DNA of 64,000 nt from the NCBI GenBank assembly GCA_026004675.1, contig BPJP01000003.1, positions 62,001-126,000 on the forward strand, written 5' to 3'. This document shows positions 26,494 to 36,112 of this stretch, piece after piece. Both the position numbers and the translations under genes were made by a program. The stretch is from Gemmatales bacterium (GTDB lineage: Bacteria > Planctomycetota > Planctomycetia > Gemmatales > Gemmataceae). Under the pieces are notes generated by a model that was not told where the DNA came from, ran no database searches, and saw nothing but the letters and a program-made list of their open reading frames with translations. Every line of letters begins with the position of its first letter. Positions within the stretch are counted from its first letter, which is position 1.

Positions 26494-29400
26494 ATGGCTT
26501 GGCCTCTTTCCCAGGATTACAACGAAGCGATACAGACGCCGCAAACCTGTTTCGCAGACCCGGAATTGCGCCATGGACAGGCCGCCACGAACGCTCTCGG
26601 CCTCCCTATGCCCCGCTCGGGGAACTTCGCCGACGTTTACGAATTCCATTGCTCATCCCGCAAGTGGGCCATCAAATGCTTCACTCGCGAAGTCCCAGGT
26701 CTGCGCGATCGTTACCGCGAAATCAGCACTTGCTTGCGCCAGGCCAATCTCCCCTTCACCGTCGATTTCGACTTCCTCGAACAGGGCATCCGCGTACGCG
26801 GCCAGTGGTATCCCGTTTTGAAAATGCACTGGGTCGAAGGGTTCACCCTCAATGAATTCGTACGCCGCTATCTCGATAAACCCAAGCTTCTCGAAGTCCT
26901 GACCCAAATCTGGCTCAAGCTGGCACGCAGACTGCGCGACGCCCGCATCGCCCATTGCGACCTCCAGCATGGCAACATCCTGCTCGTGCCAGGAAGCCGA
27001 ACCAACTCGCTCGGCGTCAAACTAATCGACTACGATGGCATGTGCGTCCCGGCTCTGGCGCAGAAGCCTTCCGGCGAGGTTGGCCATCCCGCTTACCAGC
27101 ACCCCCTAAGGCTCAAACAAGGCAACTACAATTTCGAGGTCGATCGCTTCTCGCACCTGGTTATCTATACCGCCTTGCGCTGCGTCATCGTCGGCGGCAA
27201 AGAAATCTGGGAGCGGTTCGATACTGGAGACAACCTCCTCTTCCGTCGCGAAGACCTCGCCGATCCGGAAGCATCGCCAGTCTTCCAGGAACTGCTCAAA
27301 CTCGATGACAAAGAGACGCGCATCCTGTTGCGCACCATCATGGAGGCGGTGAAAAAGCCGGTCGAACAAGCACCCCTTCTCGACGATGTATTGAATGCCG
27401 AGTCAAAACCGGCAATGGTTCCCGTCTCGGCACCGCCTCAGCCAGCCAGCCCTTCGCCAGGGCCAGCAGCACCGCCGACAGTTTCGGCCAAGCCATCCAC
27501 GACGGCACCTTCCTCCTCTGGTGCAACTCTCGCTGGAAGTAATTCGCCGTCCGGCGGGACGACGGCACCCGCAACGCCGAAACCCCAGGCGGCTATAGGC
27601 AATCCCCCTCCGGCAACTCAGCCCGCTGCCGTTCCGCCAGCGCCGGCGGCTACTGCGATTTCGCCCGTTGCATCCTCCGCTCCTCCTCCGGTGGCGACCA
27701 TCGTTCCCGATGCTGCACCGGCACCTGCAAACGACGTCACGCTTTCTCAGCCGGCAGCAGCGCGCCCAGGAAGATGGACGAAGAGTGCCATCGAAACGCT
27801 AGTGCGGAAACCCAAGCGTCTCGTTTATGCAGCCGTTTCTGCAAGCCTGCTGCTCGTGGCATTCTGGCTATATGGCCTCTTCTTTAGCGGCAACGAATTC
27901 GACAGGCTGGAACCCGAAAAGATCGCCGCCGATTCGTTGCCCGTTGGCCTTCCCAAAGAATTGGTGGGAATATTCGGCGAAAGCCGAGGACGCCATTGGG
28001 GCGGTTCCGTGAACACAATCCAGTTCAGCTCCAGAGGGGATTACCTGGCCACGTTTGGCACTGATGCCTTGCGCATTTGGCATGCCGAATCCATGCGTGA
28101 GTTGGCCCGCTTTCAGCGCCCGTATCGGGAGAACTATCTTCCCTTTGGCCCCGTCGTTTTCGCGGGCAACAGGGCTTTCGTCGTGCGTCACGACGAGCCA
28201 GGCAAACTCGCCGCGGTGGACCTTGATAGCGGCGACGTCGAAGATGTTGCTTTTGCCATCGAGCAGGTGATGTGCAACGTCAGTCCCGATGGCAAATGGG
28301 CGGTGTCCTACGACTATGATCGCGACAAGCGTGCGTACGGCTTGCGCATCTGGGATGTGTCCAAACGAGAAACCGCCATCGAGTTTTCGGGCGCAAGCCG
28401 AAGCTGTGGCTGTCCCGTTTTTTCGAGCGACAGCAAGTACGCAGCCGCCGTCGTCCCCCAGGGTGACGTGGAAAAGGTTCGTGTTTGGCAGCTGGACAGC
28501 GGCAAGACGTGGTTGCTTGCTGATTTTTCCGTTCCTCGCAGCCGGCGTGCCTCGGAATTGGCGTTTATGCCCGGCAGTCATTATCTGCTGACGGTGTCGT
28601 TCGGTGCCAAAACGACGAGTATCTCGCTTTGGAACGCTGAGAATGGTGAGCGCGTCGATGGCTTTGCCGAAATACAAGGAAAACTCGATCAGGTCCGCTT
28701 TTCACCGGATGGCACGACCATCTGTGCCATCTCCAACAATACGACTCTGTCGTTTTGGGAGGCGATCACTGGCAAGCAGCGAAACAGCTTGCCGCCGCAA
28801 CGCGCTCTGAGCGGCTACGCCCTCTCCCACGATCATCGCCTCAGTGCAACGTTCTGGGGAAACGAAAACGTTGTGCGAGTCTGGAATCCCCGCACGGGGA
28901 AAATGAGTTTTTCGCTGCCGGTCAATGCCCGAAGTCTGGCGTTTTCGCCGGGCAACAAGATACTGGCCATTGGGAGTGGGTCCGTTGTTCGGTTGTTCGA
29001 CATCGCGACCAAGGAGGAACGTTTTCCCGGTCAAAGCCGTCGTCGGCGTCATCTCGTTTACGACCGCTTGAACAAGTCGCTCGCCTTTTTAGATCAATTC
29101 GCCGAAGACGGTGTAACCTATGGCGCTGTCGGTTTATGGCCGTTGGACCACACGGAAAAACGCCAACTGTTGACAGATTTCACCGGGCCGATGACGTGTA
29201 TGGCCTATTCTCCGGATGGCAGATATATCGCTACGGGAAGCCACGGATTGGATGGCATCTACAGCGTCGTCGGCGCTATCATTCTATGGGATGCGCGAAC
29301 CAGTCAGGAACTGCGGACCTATCGCGGATTGCGCGGGCCGGCAAGCTGTGTCGGTTATTCCGCTGATGGTACGCTTCTTGCCGCAGGCTGCGACTTCGTC

Positions 29401-29952
29401 AACAAAAAAAGGGAACGGGTGGCCGCCGTCCTGGTGTGGAATGTGGCGACCGGTGCGATTGTCCATTCGTTTGAATCCGTTCCCGCCTCCGGGCCGCCGC
29501 CCTCTCTTGCTTTTGATCCGCTCGGAAAAACCCTCGCTGTCGCCGACCGAGCTGGAGTGCGTCTGTATGAGTTGGAATCCGGCGAAAAACTGACGATCCC
29601 GAAGGAAATGGCAGGTGACGCGAATGCAGTCGCCTTTTCCAGCCAGGGGATTTTGGCTGTTGCGTATTCAAACGGCAAAGTGAACCTCTGGCGGCCGGGA
29701 AGCGAGACTCCCCTTCACAGCTTTGACGCCCATAACGGTGCCGCCCTCGCGGTGGCCTTTTCCGCTGACGGTCGGCAAATCGCCTCCGCCGGTTATGACG
29801 GCAAAATCACCGTCCGCGACACACTGACCGGAGACGCCGTCATCACCTGGCAATTGGCCGGCTCGTGCGGCCGAATCCTCTTTACGCCTGACAGCCATCA
29901 TCTTTGCTCCGGCAACGACAATGGCACCGCCTTCATCTTCCGCCTGCCTTGA
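26494..29952 (+). CDS. Divergent Ser/Thr kinase fused to a transmembrane segment and WD40 propeller
   Basis: An 1,152-residue protein. The kinase domain (about 30-310) keeps the catalytic Lys (WAIKCF), an HCD version of HRD (HCDLQHGNILL) and DYD in place of DFG (LIDYDGMC). These are typical of the divergent kinases in TerY-type triads and are probably active. Residues 315-430 are a Pro/Ala/Ser linker. One TM helix (about 443-463, SASLLLVAFWLYGLFF) follows, then WD40 repeats from about 500 to the end (for example AVAFSADGRQIASAGYDGKI). If the TM is used, the propeller is on the opposite side from the kinase and may sense an external ligand or a partner. Confidence 0.87.
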   Translation: MAWPLSQDYNEAIQTPQTCFADPELRHGQAATNALGLPMPRSGNFADVYEFHCSSRKWAIKCFTREVPGLRDRYREISTCLRQANLPFTVDFDFLEQGIRVRGQWYPVLKMHWVEGFTLNEFVRRYLDKPKLLEVLTQIWLKLARRLRDARIAHCDLQHGNILLVPGSRTNSLGVKLIDYDGMCVPALAQKPSGEVGHPAYQHPLRLKQGNYNFEVDRFSHLVIYTALRCVIVGGKEIWERFDTGDNLLFRREDLADPEASPVFQELLKLDDKETRILLRTIMEAVKKPVEQAPLLDDVLNAESKPAMVPVSAPPQPASPSPGPAAPPTVSAKPSTTAPSSSGATLAGSNSPSGGTTAPATPKPQAAIGNPPPATQPAAVPPAPAATAISPVASSAPPPVATIVPDAAPAPANDVTLSQPAAARPGRWTKSAIETLVRKPKRLVYAAVSASLLLVAFWLYGLFFSGNEFDRLEPEKIAADSLPVGLPKELVGIFGESRGRHWGGSVNTIQFSSRGDYLATFGTDALRIWHAESMRELARFQRPYRENYLPFGPVVFAGNRAFVVRHDEPGKLAAVDLDSGDVEDVAFAIEQVMCNVSPDGKWAVSYDYDRDKRAYGLRIWDVSKRETAIEFSGASRSCGCPVFSSDSKYAAAVVPQGDVEKVRVWQLDSGKTWLLADFSVPRSRRASELAFMPGSHYLLTVSFGAKTTSISLWNAENGERVDGFAEIQGKLDQVRFSPDGTTICAISNNTTLSFWEAITGKQRNSLPPQRALSGYALSHDHRLSATFWGNENVVRVWNPRTGKMSFSLPVNARSLAFSPGNKILAIGSGSVVRLFDIATKEERFPGQSRRRRHLVYDRLNKSLAFLDQFAEDGVTYGAVGLWPLDHTEKRQLLTDFTGPMTCMAYSPDGRYIATGSHGLDGIYSVVGAIILWDARTSQELRTYRGLRGPASCVGYSADGTLLAAGCDFVNKKRERVAAVLVWNVATGAIVHSFESVPASGPPPSLAFDPLGKTLAVADRAGVRLYELESGEKLTIPKEMAGDANAVAFSSQGILAVAYSNGKVNLWRPGSETPLHSFDAHNGAALAVAFSADGRQIASAGYDGKITVRDTLTGDAVITWQLAGSCGRILFTPDSHHLCSGNDNGTAFIFRLP

Positions 29953-29965
29953 CAAGGGCAGCGGC

Positions 29966-30859
29966 TCAAAGAGGAGGTGGCTCCATTTCATCCTTTACGT
30001 TTCCCGAATCCGCTCCGGCGCCGCTTTCTTCAGCAGAACCTCCTTGCTCCTCGTCGCCGCCAGAGACTTGGGAAAAAGTTACCGGCGCTTCTTGTTTCAG
30101 ACCGACCGGCGCTCCTTTCTTGTTCTTGATGACTCGGACCGCCGACAGCACACTGAGCAGTCCTCCACCGACGCCGTAACCATAGGTGTTGACGCCGGCG
30201 AAGCCAGCACGGGTACCGGCGACAACCGCCCTGCCAAATTCGACGATCAGCCAGAGCCCGAACAGAACCAGGATCACGATAACGGCGCCAACCCAGTTGA
30301 AGTCATAAGGAGATTGCTTGCCAATATGGGCTTCCAGGCGATCACGGATGAAATGCACACCTTCGATCAAGGCGTCGTCGTACTGCTTGTCTTCGATGCG
30401 CTCGAGAAGGAGATGGCGCAATTTGGTGCGATCCTCCTCAGACAAGGCGCGGCGCATGCGCGGATCGGAACGTGTGGCTACCTGGACGACCGGTCCGCCT
30501 TCGCCGACAAAAATAAGGATGTAGATACCGCTCAAGCCCGGCACCCGCCTTCTGGCCCACTGCAGGAAAAAGTGTTCGACCTCGTCGGGGTTTTCCTTGT
30601 CAACTTGTTGCCAGGAGTTCTTCAACAACGGAATCTTTTTGTAAAACGGCACGTGTCGGAAGGTGTCGATGACTATGTCCTTGTGATAATCGAATTGGAT
30701 TTGCTCGATCTCCCGCGTAATTTGTGCAACCACTTCGGCACTGAACAATTTGGCATGGTCCCGAATGCGGGGAGTGGCGGCAAAGGAGGCACTGGCCGGT
30801 AACCAGGCGACTACCGCGCCGGATATCATCATCCACAACCAACTCGGTTTCGTTCTCAT
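29966..30859 (-). CDS. TPM domain (TLP18.3/Psb32/MOLO-1) membrane protein
   Basis: A 297-residue exported protein. ATG 30859 (GGAGGC upstream) starts a signal peptide (SWLWMMISGAVVAWLPASA, then SFA). The TPM domain follows (VRDHAKLF-like start IRDHAKLFSAEVVAQI, then GIYILIFVGEGGPVVQVATR). A TM segment (VGAVIVILVLFGLWLIVEF) and a Gly/Glu-rich cytoplasmic tail end the protein. TPM proteins have been linked to membrane repair and photosystem maintenance; the function here is unknown. It converges with the WD40 kinase gene. Confidence 0.8.
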   Translation of the reverse strand: MRTKPSWLWMMISGAVVAWLPASASFAATPRIRDHAKLFSAEVVAQITREIEQIQFDYHKDIVIDTFRHVPFYKKIPLLKNSWQQVDKENPDEVEHFFLQWARRRVPGLSGIYILIFVGEGGPVVQVATRSDPRMRRALSEEDRTKLRHLLLERIEDKQYDDALIEGVHFIRDRLEAHIGKQSPYDFNWVGAVIVILVLFGLWLIVEFGRAVVAGTRAGFAGVNTYGYGVGGGLLSVLSAVRVIKNKKGAPVGLKQEAPVTFSQVSGGDEEQGGSAEESGAGADSGNVKDEMEPPPL

Positions 30860-31054
30860 GCAGAAATGCCTCCGCCGCGAATCGTTGTCGAGGATTTTTC
30901 TTTCATTATGACTTTCAAAGATTCCCCCGCCAGGTAATTCGCTGTTTCGTTCAGGTGATTTTCGATTGTCAGCGGCAACGTTTTGCATTGCAATGTAGAT
31001 AGTCGCCACGCCGCCAGCGAGGGAATCAGCGTCGGCTCTATTCTTTCAGATGAA

Positions 31055-31345
31055 ATGATCGACGTGGTCGAACAAGATGGCAATTGCATTCTGCCCGTTC
31101 GTGTACAGCCGGGAGCACGGAAAAATGCTGCTGTGGGTGAGCACGGAGGGGCTTTGAAACTAGCGGTAACGGCACCGCCGGAGCAGGGACGGGCCAACCG
31201 TGCCGTTATCGAACTGCTTTGCGCCCTTCTCGATCTCAAGCGCTCGCAGATCGAATTGCTGTCTGGGGCGACGAGCCGAGACAAAAAATTCCTTCTTCGC
31301 GGCGTGACAGCCGAGGCTTTACGCGCCAAGCTGCCAGGCTCATGA
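31055..31345 (+). CDS. DUF167/YggU family protein
   Basis: A 96-residue protein with the complete DUF167 signature: LPVRVQPGARKNAAVG, LKLAVTAPPEQGRANRAVIE, and LLSGATSRDKKFLL. The family is small, conserved and of unknown function. ATG 31055 gives the standard length; the longer frame from 30983 adds unconserved residues and overlaps the TPM gene's upstream region. Confidence 0.88.
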   Translation: MIDVVEQDGNCILPVRVQPGARKNAAVGEHGGALKLAVTAPPEQGRANRAVIELLCALLDLKRSQIELLSGATSRDKKFLLRGVTAEALRAKLPGS

Positions 31346-31367
31346 CGCACGACTGCTTTTTGGCTGT

Positions 31368-33339
31368 CTAGGCCACTTCTACTGGTCGTATCTGTAAATG
31401 GCGAAACATTTCAATCGTTTCAAACGGCTGGGCCCGGTCGATAATCCGATCGCCGAGTTGTTCGATGGCAGATTCGCGAAGTTGTCCGAGCTTGCGGTCG
31501 GCAGCCATCACGAGATAGGGAATCTTTTCCGGGTCGAGCTGCATGAGCCGACAGCACGTCGCATCGACGGCGACGGAATCGGTTCCCATGACGATAACAC
31601 CGACATGTTTGGGCGTGCCGTTGAGCGGTCCGTCGCCTTCCATGCCGACGATGCCGTCGACGATCGCCAAATCAGGAGGTCGGGTGGCGCAGATATCGAC
31701 GATGCTGTTGTCGATGCCTCGCCAGTGGAGTTCGTTTTTCGGCCAGCCGTAATAAACGCCGGACAATACCCCGAAGAAATTCTTCATCGCCAGAGTAGCG
31801 CCGGCCCAATGGTGCGTTTTCATCTTGGGCAAGGAGATCACGACGTCCGCGGTCATAATCGTTTGCGAGAAAAAGAGGTATTCGAGGCCGGTGAGCTGGC
31901 CCAGATTCAGCACTTTGGCTGTCTCGTCGTGGTTGATGTCGACAAACGGGACGTGGTAATGTTTCAAAACCTCGCCAAGCCCGCTTTCGCAAACGAGGTA
32001 TTGCACGTTTCGCCAATGGCCGGGGCCTTCGGCGACGATGATGTCGCTTGCCCCTTCGTGTTTGCACAATTCGATTGCGGCGGCCACCACATGGGGATGA
32101 GTGTTGATAACTCGATTGCGCCGATATTCGACGAGGTTCGGCTTCAAGACGACGCGTTTTCCCTTCAAGGGTACCCGCTCGCGGAAGTGCTGATATTGCC
32201 TTCGCAATACGTCCGCAAGGTCCTGCTCATAGCTGTCGACTGCAGCGATATGGACCCCAGCGACGTCGGGCGTCGGCTTCAGCCGATTGGCAGCTTCAAT
32301 ACACAAGCCGCGAAAATAACTTTTCACGCGCTGGCTGAAGGACCGCCGCCGGCATACTTGCCGCGCCTCGATCTTCCTTTGTGGCCGATCGGCTGGCAAG
32401 CGAAAGACGTTCCTTTGGCCAGTGCAATGCGCCAAAATGAGCAAAACGTCGCGGACGATGGAAGGCTGGAAAATATCCGAGCGGACCTGCTGATCGGCAA
32501 CCTCTTCGATTCGGCTTTCCAACGTTCGGATGGTTTCAGCCAGCCCGTCGATTTCACGATAGAGGTCGAAGGCCAATATCATCCAGCAGAGATATTCGAG
32601 GTCCGAGCACGACTGGGCTTGTTCCTGCAAGTAGCGAACGGACGCAACGGTGCGGGGATGAAGGGGCGCTTGTCGACCGTCGTTGGCTTCGGGAATGACG
32701 GCCCGATCGCCATCGAAGCCGACTCCCTGCAAAGCGAGGAGCATCAAGGCGGTGGGACCGGGAATCGGTTCTACTCGGCCGCCCAAGATATGGCGATTGC
32801 CGCAGTTGACTCCGCCATCATCGTGGGTCCGATCCACGAGAAGACGCAGGCCTTCTTCGACTTCCGGACTTCGACCGAAACCAGCACGGCGAAGTGCCAA
32901 ACAGGCCCACGATGTCGGTTCGACCCAGGAAAAAATTGTTTTCCGCCCAACTCCATCCACGAAGCGTAATGTCGATATCTTGCAACTCGCCGCTGGCCTC
33001 GTCAGGGATGCGGCCGCGCATCGACAAAAGACGCGCTGCGGTTCGCTCGATCCTGTTCTCGTCATCGGTCAGGGCGGACTGGACGAACAAAACCAGAGAA
33101 GTCAGCCAGATTGTCGCATCCCGGCCGTCTTTTTCGATATAAGCCCCTTCTTCTTCCGCTTGCTCGATGGCCTGCCAGGCCTTTTTCATAGCAGACTGGT
33201 ACCTCGGGCCGGCTAACGACAACGCCAAAAGGGCCAGGCAAGTCGGTTCGAGGCGTGATTTCTGTCCGGGAAAATAGGCCCAGCCACCGTCAGGTGCCTG
33301 TCGAGCAATCAGGTTTCCTAAAGCTTTTTCGACGTCCAC
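31368..33339 (-). pseudogene. Prenyltransferase/squalene-cyclase-like toroid fused to DUF362, +1 frameshift
   Basis: One long protein read in two frames. The first (GTG 33339, AGGGGAA upstream) has an alpha/alpha-toroid repeat (GWAYFPGQKSRLEPTCLALL) ending GWSWAENNF. The second resumes SWVEPTSWACLALRRAGFG. Removing one base from the A6 run at 32930-32935 joins them. The C-terminal 320 residues are a DUF362 domain (VLKPNLVEY, MKTHHWAGATLAMKNFFG, DGIVGMEGDGPLNG), a family of unknown function often linked to iron-sulfur proteins; no ferredoxin cysteines are evident here. The whole fusion is about 650 residues. Confidence 0.8.
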
Positions 33340-33461
33340 GACCAATTCCCCTGGAGAAGTGAAACCGGAGCCTCAGGCATAGTGCCTTCTGCGCCATCGT
33401 CGGCAGCCTGCTCCCCTTTTCCTAGTCTACCGTATTTTCGATGACGGTGACGGCATCGGCG

Positions 33462-33965
33462 TCAATAGGCCTTTTGTGAGGAAGGCTGATCTGTCAGCAG
33501 CGAGTATAATGCGTCGAGTGACTGCACGATTACTTTGACATCGCTGAAAACGGGCATGAAATTCGTGTCGCCGTGCCAGCGCGGCACGACATGCCAGTGC
33601 AGGTGGCCGGGCAGACCCGCTCCGGCTGCGGCTCCCTGGTTCAGTCCGATGTTGAATCCGTCGGGAGACATCAGTTTTTTGATCTCGGCCACGTATTGCT
33701 GTATCAACTGCAAAGTGTCGAGCAATTCCTCGGGTGACAAATCCGTGACTTCGCCCTTGTGAGCTTGCGGAGCGATCAACAAATGGCCGTTGTTGTACGG
33801 AAAACGATTCAAAAGAACGACGCCTCGCTCGCTGCGGTGCACGATCAAGTTTTTGCGATCCTGTTTTTCACCTAGTCCCCGGCAGATAAAACACGGGTCA
33901 TCGTTCGTCGGCTTTTTTTCCTGGGTAACGTACGCCAGACGCCAAGGTGCCCAGAGCTGGTCCAT
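33462..33965 (-). CDS. HIT family nucleotide hydrolase/phosphorylase
   Basis: A 167-residue histidine-triad protein. It begins MDQLWAPWRLAYV, has a CFICRG zinc-type motif, NRFPYNNGHLLIAP, and the triad HLHWHVVPRW. Such enzymes hydrolyse AMP-linked substrates or act as Ap4A phosphorylases. ATG 33965 has GAGGATAGG upstream and starts one base after the stop of the WD40 gene, so the two are coupled. Confidence 0.92.
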   Translation of the reverse strand: MDQLWAPWRLAYVTQEKKPTNDDPCFICRGLGEKQDRKNLIVHRSERGVVLLNRFPYNNGHLLIAPQAHKGEVTDLSPEELLDTLQLIQQYVAEIKKLMSPDGFNIGLNQGAAAGAGLPGHLHWHVVPRWHGDTNFMPVFSDVKVIVQSLDALYSLLTDQPSSQKAY

Positions 33966-33966
33966 C

Positions 33967-34926
33967 CTATCCTCGTTGCTTTCGTGGCTCGATTTTTCCG
34001 ATCTGGAAGACACTCAGCGCTCCTGTCGAAGTTCCGGCAATGATGCGATCGTCGGGCGCAGCGATACTGATTGGCCAACCCGATGAGGTCTTCATTGTTT
34101 TCAAAACGTCGTCGCTATCCCCCTCGATGACGCGAAGCGTGCGGTCTTTCGCTCCAGTGATAACGTATTTTCCATCGTGCGACCAGGCGACGCAAAACAC
34201 CGGTGCGGGATGGCGGACAATGCGAACCAGACGTCCGATAGCTGGTTGCCAGATGCGCAGCGTTCCGTCCGCACTGACGGATGCCAGGACGAACGGAGCC
34301 TGTGTTTCTCCCGGCGGTCGGAACGCCAATCCATGTACTGGTCCGAGATGATTCGTCAAACTGCGAAGAAGTTTTCCGCTGGGCATTTGCCAGACGCGAA
34401 TGGTGTTGTCCGCGCTTGCTGAACAGAGCATGTTCCGGTCGGGTGACACCGCCAGCGCGACGACGGGGCGGGAATGCCCTTTCAGGGTTGCCACCTGGCG
34501 TTTCTCCTTCGTGTCCCATAGCGAAATGGTGCGGTCAGCGCTGGCAGCGGCCAACTTGTCGCCGATCCAGACCACGTCGAAGACAACGTCTTGATGTCCT
34601 TCCAGTTGGGACTGGAGTTCGGCGCGAGGCCAGTCGTAGAGTTCGATTGAGCCATGCTGGCCAGGGCTTCCTCCCGCGACGGCCAGCCTCTTGCCGTCGG
34701 CTGAAAAGGCGGCTCCATGGATGTGTTCCATCTGGCTCGCCAAACGGCGTGGTTCCGCTCGATCGAAGGCGCGAAAGAATAGTCCGGCTTGCGAGCCGTA
34801 CACCACTCCCTTTCCATCCGGAGCAACTGCGATCGCGGTCAAAGCCGGCTTTCGCTCCTCGGCACGGCCAGACAGTGGCATCAGCAACGAGACGGCAATG
34901 GTCAGCTGTGACAGTGGTTTTCGCAT
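33967..34926 (-). CDS. Exported WD40 repeat protein
   Basis: A 319-residue protein with a signal peptide (MRKPLSQLTIAVSLLMPLSG, then RAEE) and about seven WD40 blades (AAASADRTISLWDTKEKR, CSASADNTIRVWQMPSGK, ASVSADGTLRIWQPAIGR). It is predicted to be a periplasmic beta-propeller. It precedes the HIT gene in the same operon with a TAGGATG junction. Its binding partner is unknown. Confidence 0.85.
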   Translation of the reverse strand: MRKPLSQLTIAVSLLMPLSGRAEERKPALTAIAVAPDGKGVVYGSQAGLFFRAFDRAEPRRLASQMEHIHGAAFSADGKRLAVAGGSPGQHGSIELYDWPRAELQSQLEGHQDVVFDVVWIGDKLAAASADRTISLWDTKEKRQVATLKGHSRPVVALAVSPDRNMLCSASADNTIRVWQMPSGKLLRSLTNHLGPVHGLAFRPPGETQAPFVLASVSADGTLRIWQPAIGRLVRIVRHPAPVFCVAWSHDGKYVITGAKDRTLRVIEGDSDDVLKTMKTSSGWPISIAAPDDRIIAGTSTGALSVFQIGKIEPRKQRG

Positions 34927-35126
34927 CACATGGCCCTTTGCGAACGGGTATGCTAATCCTGGCGATGGAATCGACCTTATGCCAGGATTTGAACCAAAGC
35001 AAGAAGGGAATGGTTTCGCGATGTCGGTTTGTTGCCTTTTTTCAACCGACTTCATAAATCTGCAAATGCCCGCGCAGACGACTTCGTTAGCCGTCCAACC
35101 ATCACCCGGAGTCTTAACAAGCGATT

Positions 35127-35990
35127 ATGCGATTAGCGACGATTCAAACGACTGAGGGACCACGTGCAGCCGTGCTCACAGGCGAGCATTATGTCGATCT
35201 GCATGCGACGGATGCATCGATTCCGGCGCGTGTCCGCGACATTCTAGACGGTGGAACGGAAATGCTTGCTGCGATCGAAAAAGTGTCGCGACGTGCCGAC
35301 GCGGTTCGCCATGAAGCCAAAACGGCGAAATTACTTCCCCCCATTCCCGATCCGCGGAAGATTGTCTGTATTGGGCTGAATTACCGCGACCACGCGGCCG
35401 AAAGCGGCGCTCCTATTCCCAAGGAACCCATCCTTTTCAGCAAGTATGCCACTGCCTTGATCGGTCACGAAGACAACATCGTCCTGCCGCCGGTCAGCAA
35501 AGAGGTCGATTTCGAGGCCGAACTCGTCATTGTCGTCGGCAAACGCGGGCGAAACTTGAAACGGGAAGAAGCCGAAGGTTACGCGTTCGGCTATACCATC
35601 GGGCATGACGTTTCAGCACGCGACTGGCAACTCAAAAAAGATGGCAAGCAATGGATGGTGGGCAAGACGTTCGACACTTTCGCCCCCTTGGGGCCAACGA
35701 TCGTTACCCGCGACGAAATCCGCGATCCGCATAATCTCGGGATCCGCTTGCGCCTTAATGGCCAGACGATGCAGGATAGCAACACGGACCAGCTGATTTT
35801 CAAGACGGCTGATCTGCTCGTCTATTTGTCGCAGGTCTTCACCCTCGAACCGGGCGATCTTGTTTTTACTGGCACTCCTCCGGGCGTCGGCTTCGCCCGT
35901 GAACCCCAGGTCTTTCTCAAACCGGGGGACGTGGTCGAAATCGAGATCGAGGACCTGGGCGTCTTGCGGAATGGCGTTGTGGCTTCGTGA
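35127..35990 (+). CDS. Fumarylacetoacetate hydrolase (FAH) family protein
   Basis: A 287-residue metal-dependent hydrolase/decarboxylase. The family core is clear: CIGLNYRDHAAESG, the metal-binding VDFEAELVIVVGKRG, GYTIGHDVSARDWQ, MVGKTFDTFAPLGP and GDLVFTGTPPGVG. Enzymes of this group cleave C-C bonds in acylpyruvates or related catabolites (ureidoglycolate lyase or acylpyruvase type). It is divergent from the WD40 gene and stands alone. Confidence 0.9.
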   Translation: MRLATIQTTEGPRAAVLTGEHYVDLHATDASIPARVRDILDGGTEMLAAIEKVSRRADAVRHEAKTAKLLPPIPDPRKIVCIGLNYRDHAAESGAPIPKEPILFSKYATALIGHEDNIVLPPVSKEVDFEAELVIVVGKRGRNLKREEAEGYAFGYTIGHDVSARDWQLKKDGKQWMVGKTFDTFAPLGPTIVTRDEIRDPHNLGIRLRLNGQTMQDSNTDQLIFKTADLLVYLSQVFTLEPGDLVFTGTPPGVGFAREPQVFLKPGDVVEIEIEDLGVLRNGVVAS

Positions 35991-36112
35991 GTTGCCAGAG
36001 TTTGTATCCCGCCACGCAGACCGCGACGAGAGGCTGCTTATGGTCGACAAGGATGGGTGGGATCAGCTAGACTGAAGGAACCACGATGACGACATTTCAA
36101 TGAGGTCGCGAC

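Noticed and set aside
31398-32969. 523-codon plus-strand frame opposite the DUF362 fusion
   Set aside because: Antisense to conserved DUF362 motifs; no ribosome site or domain.
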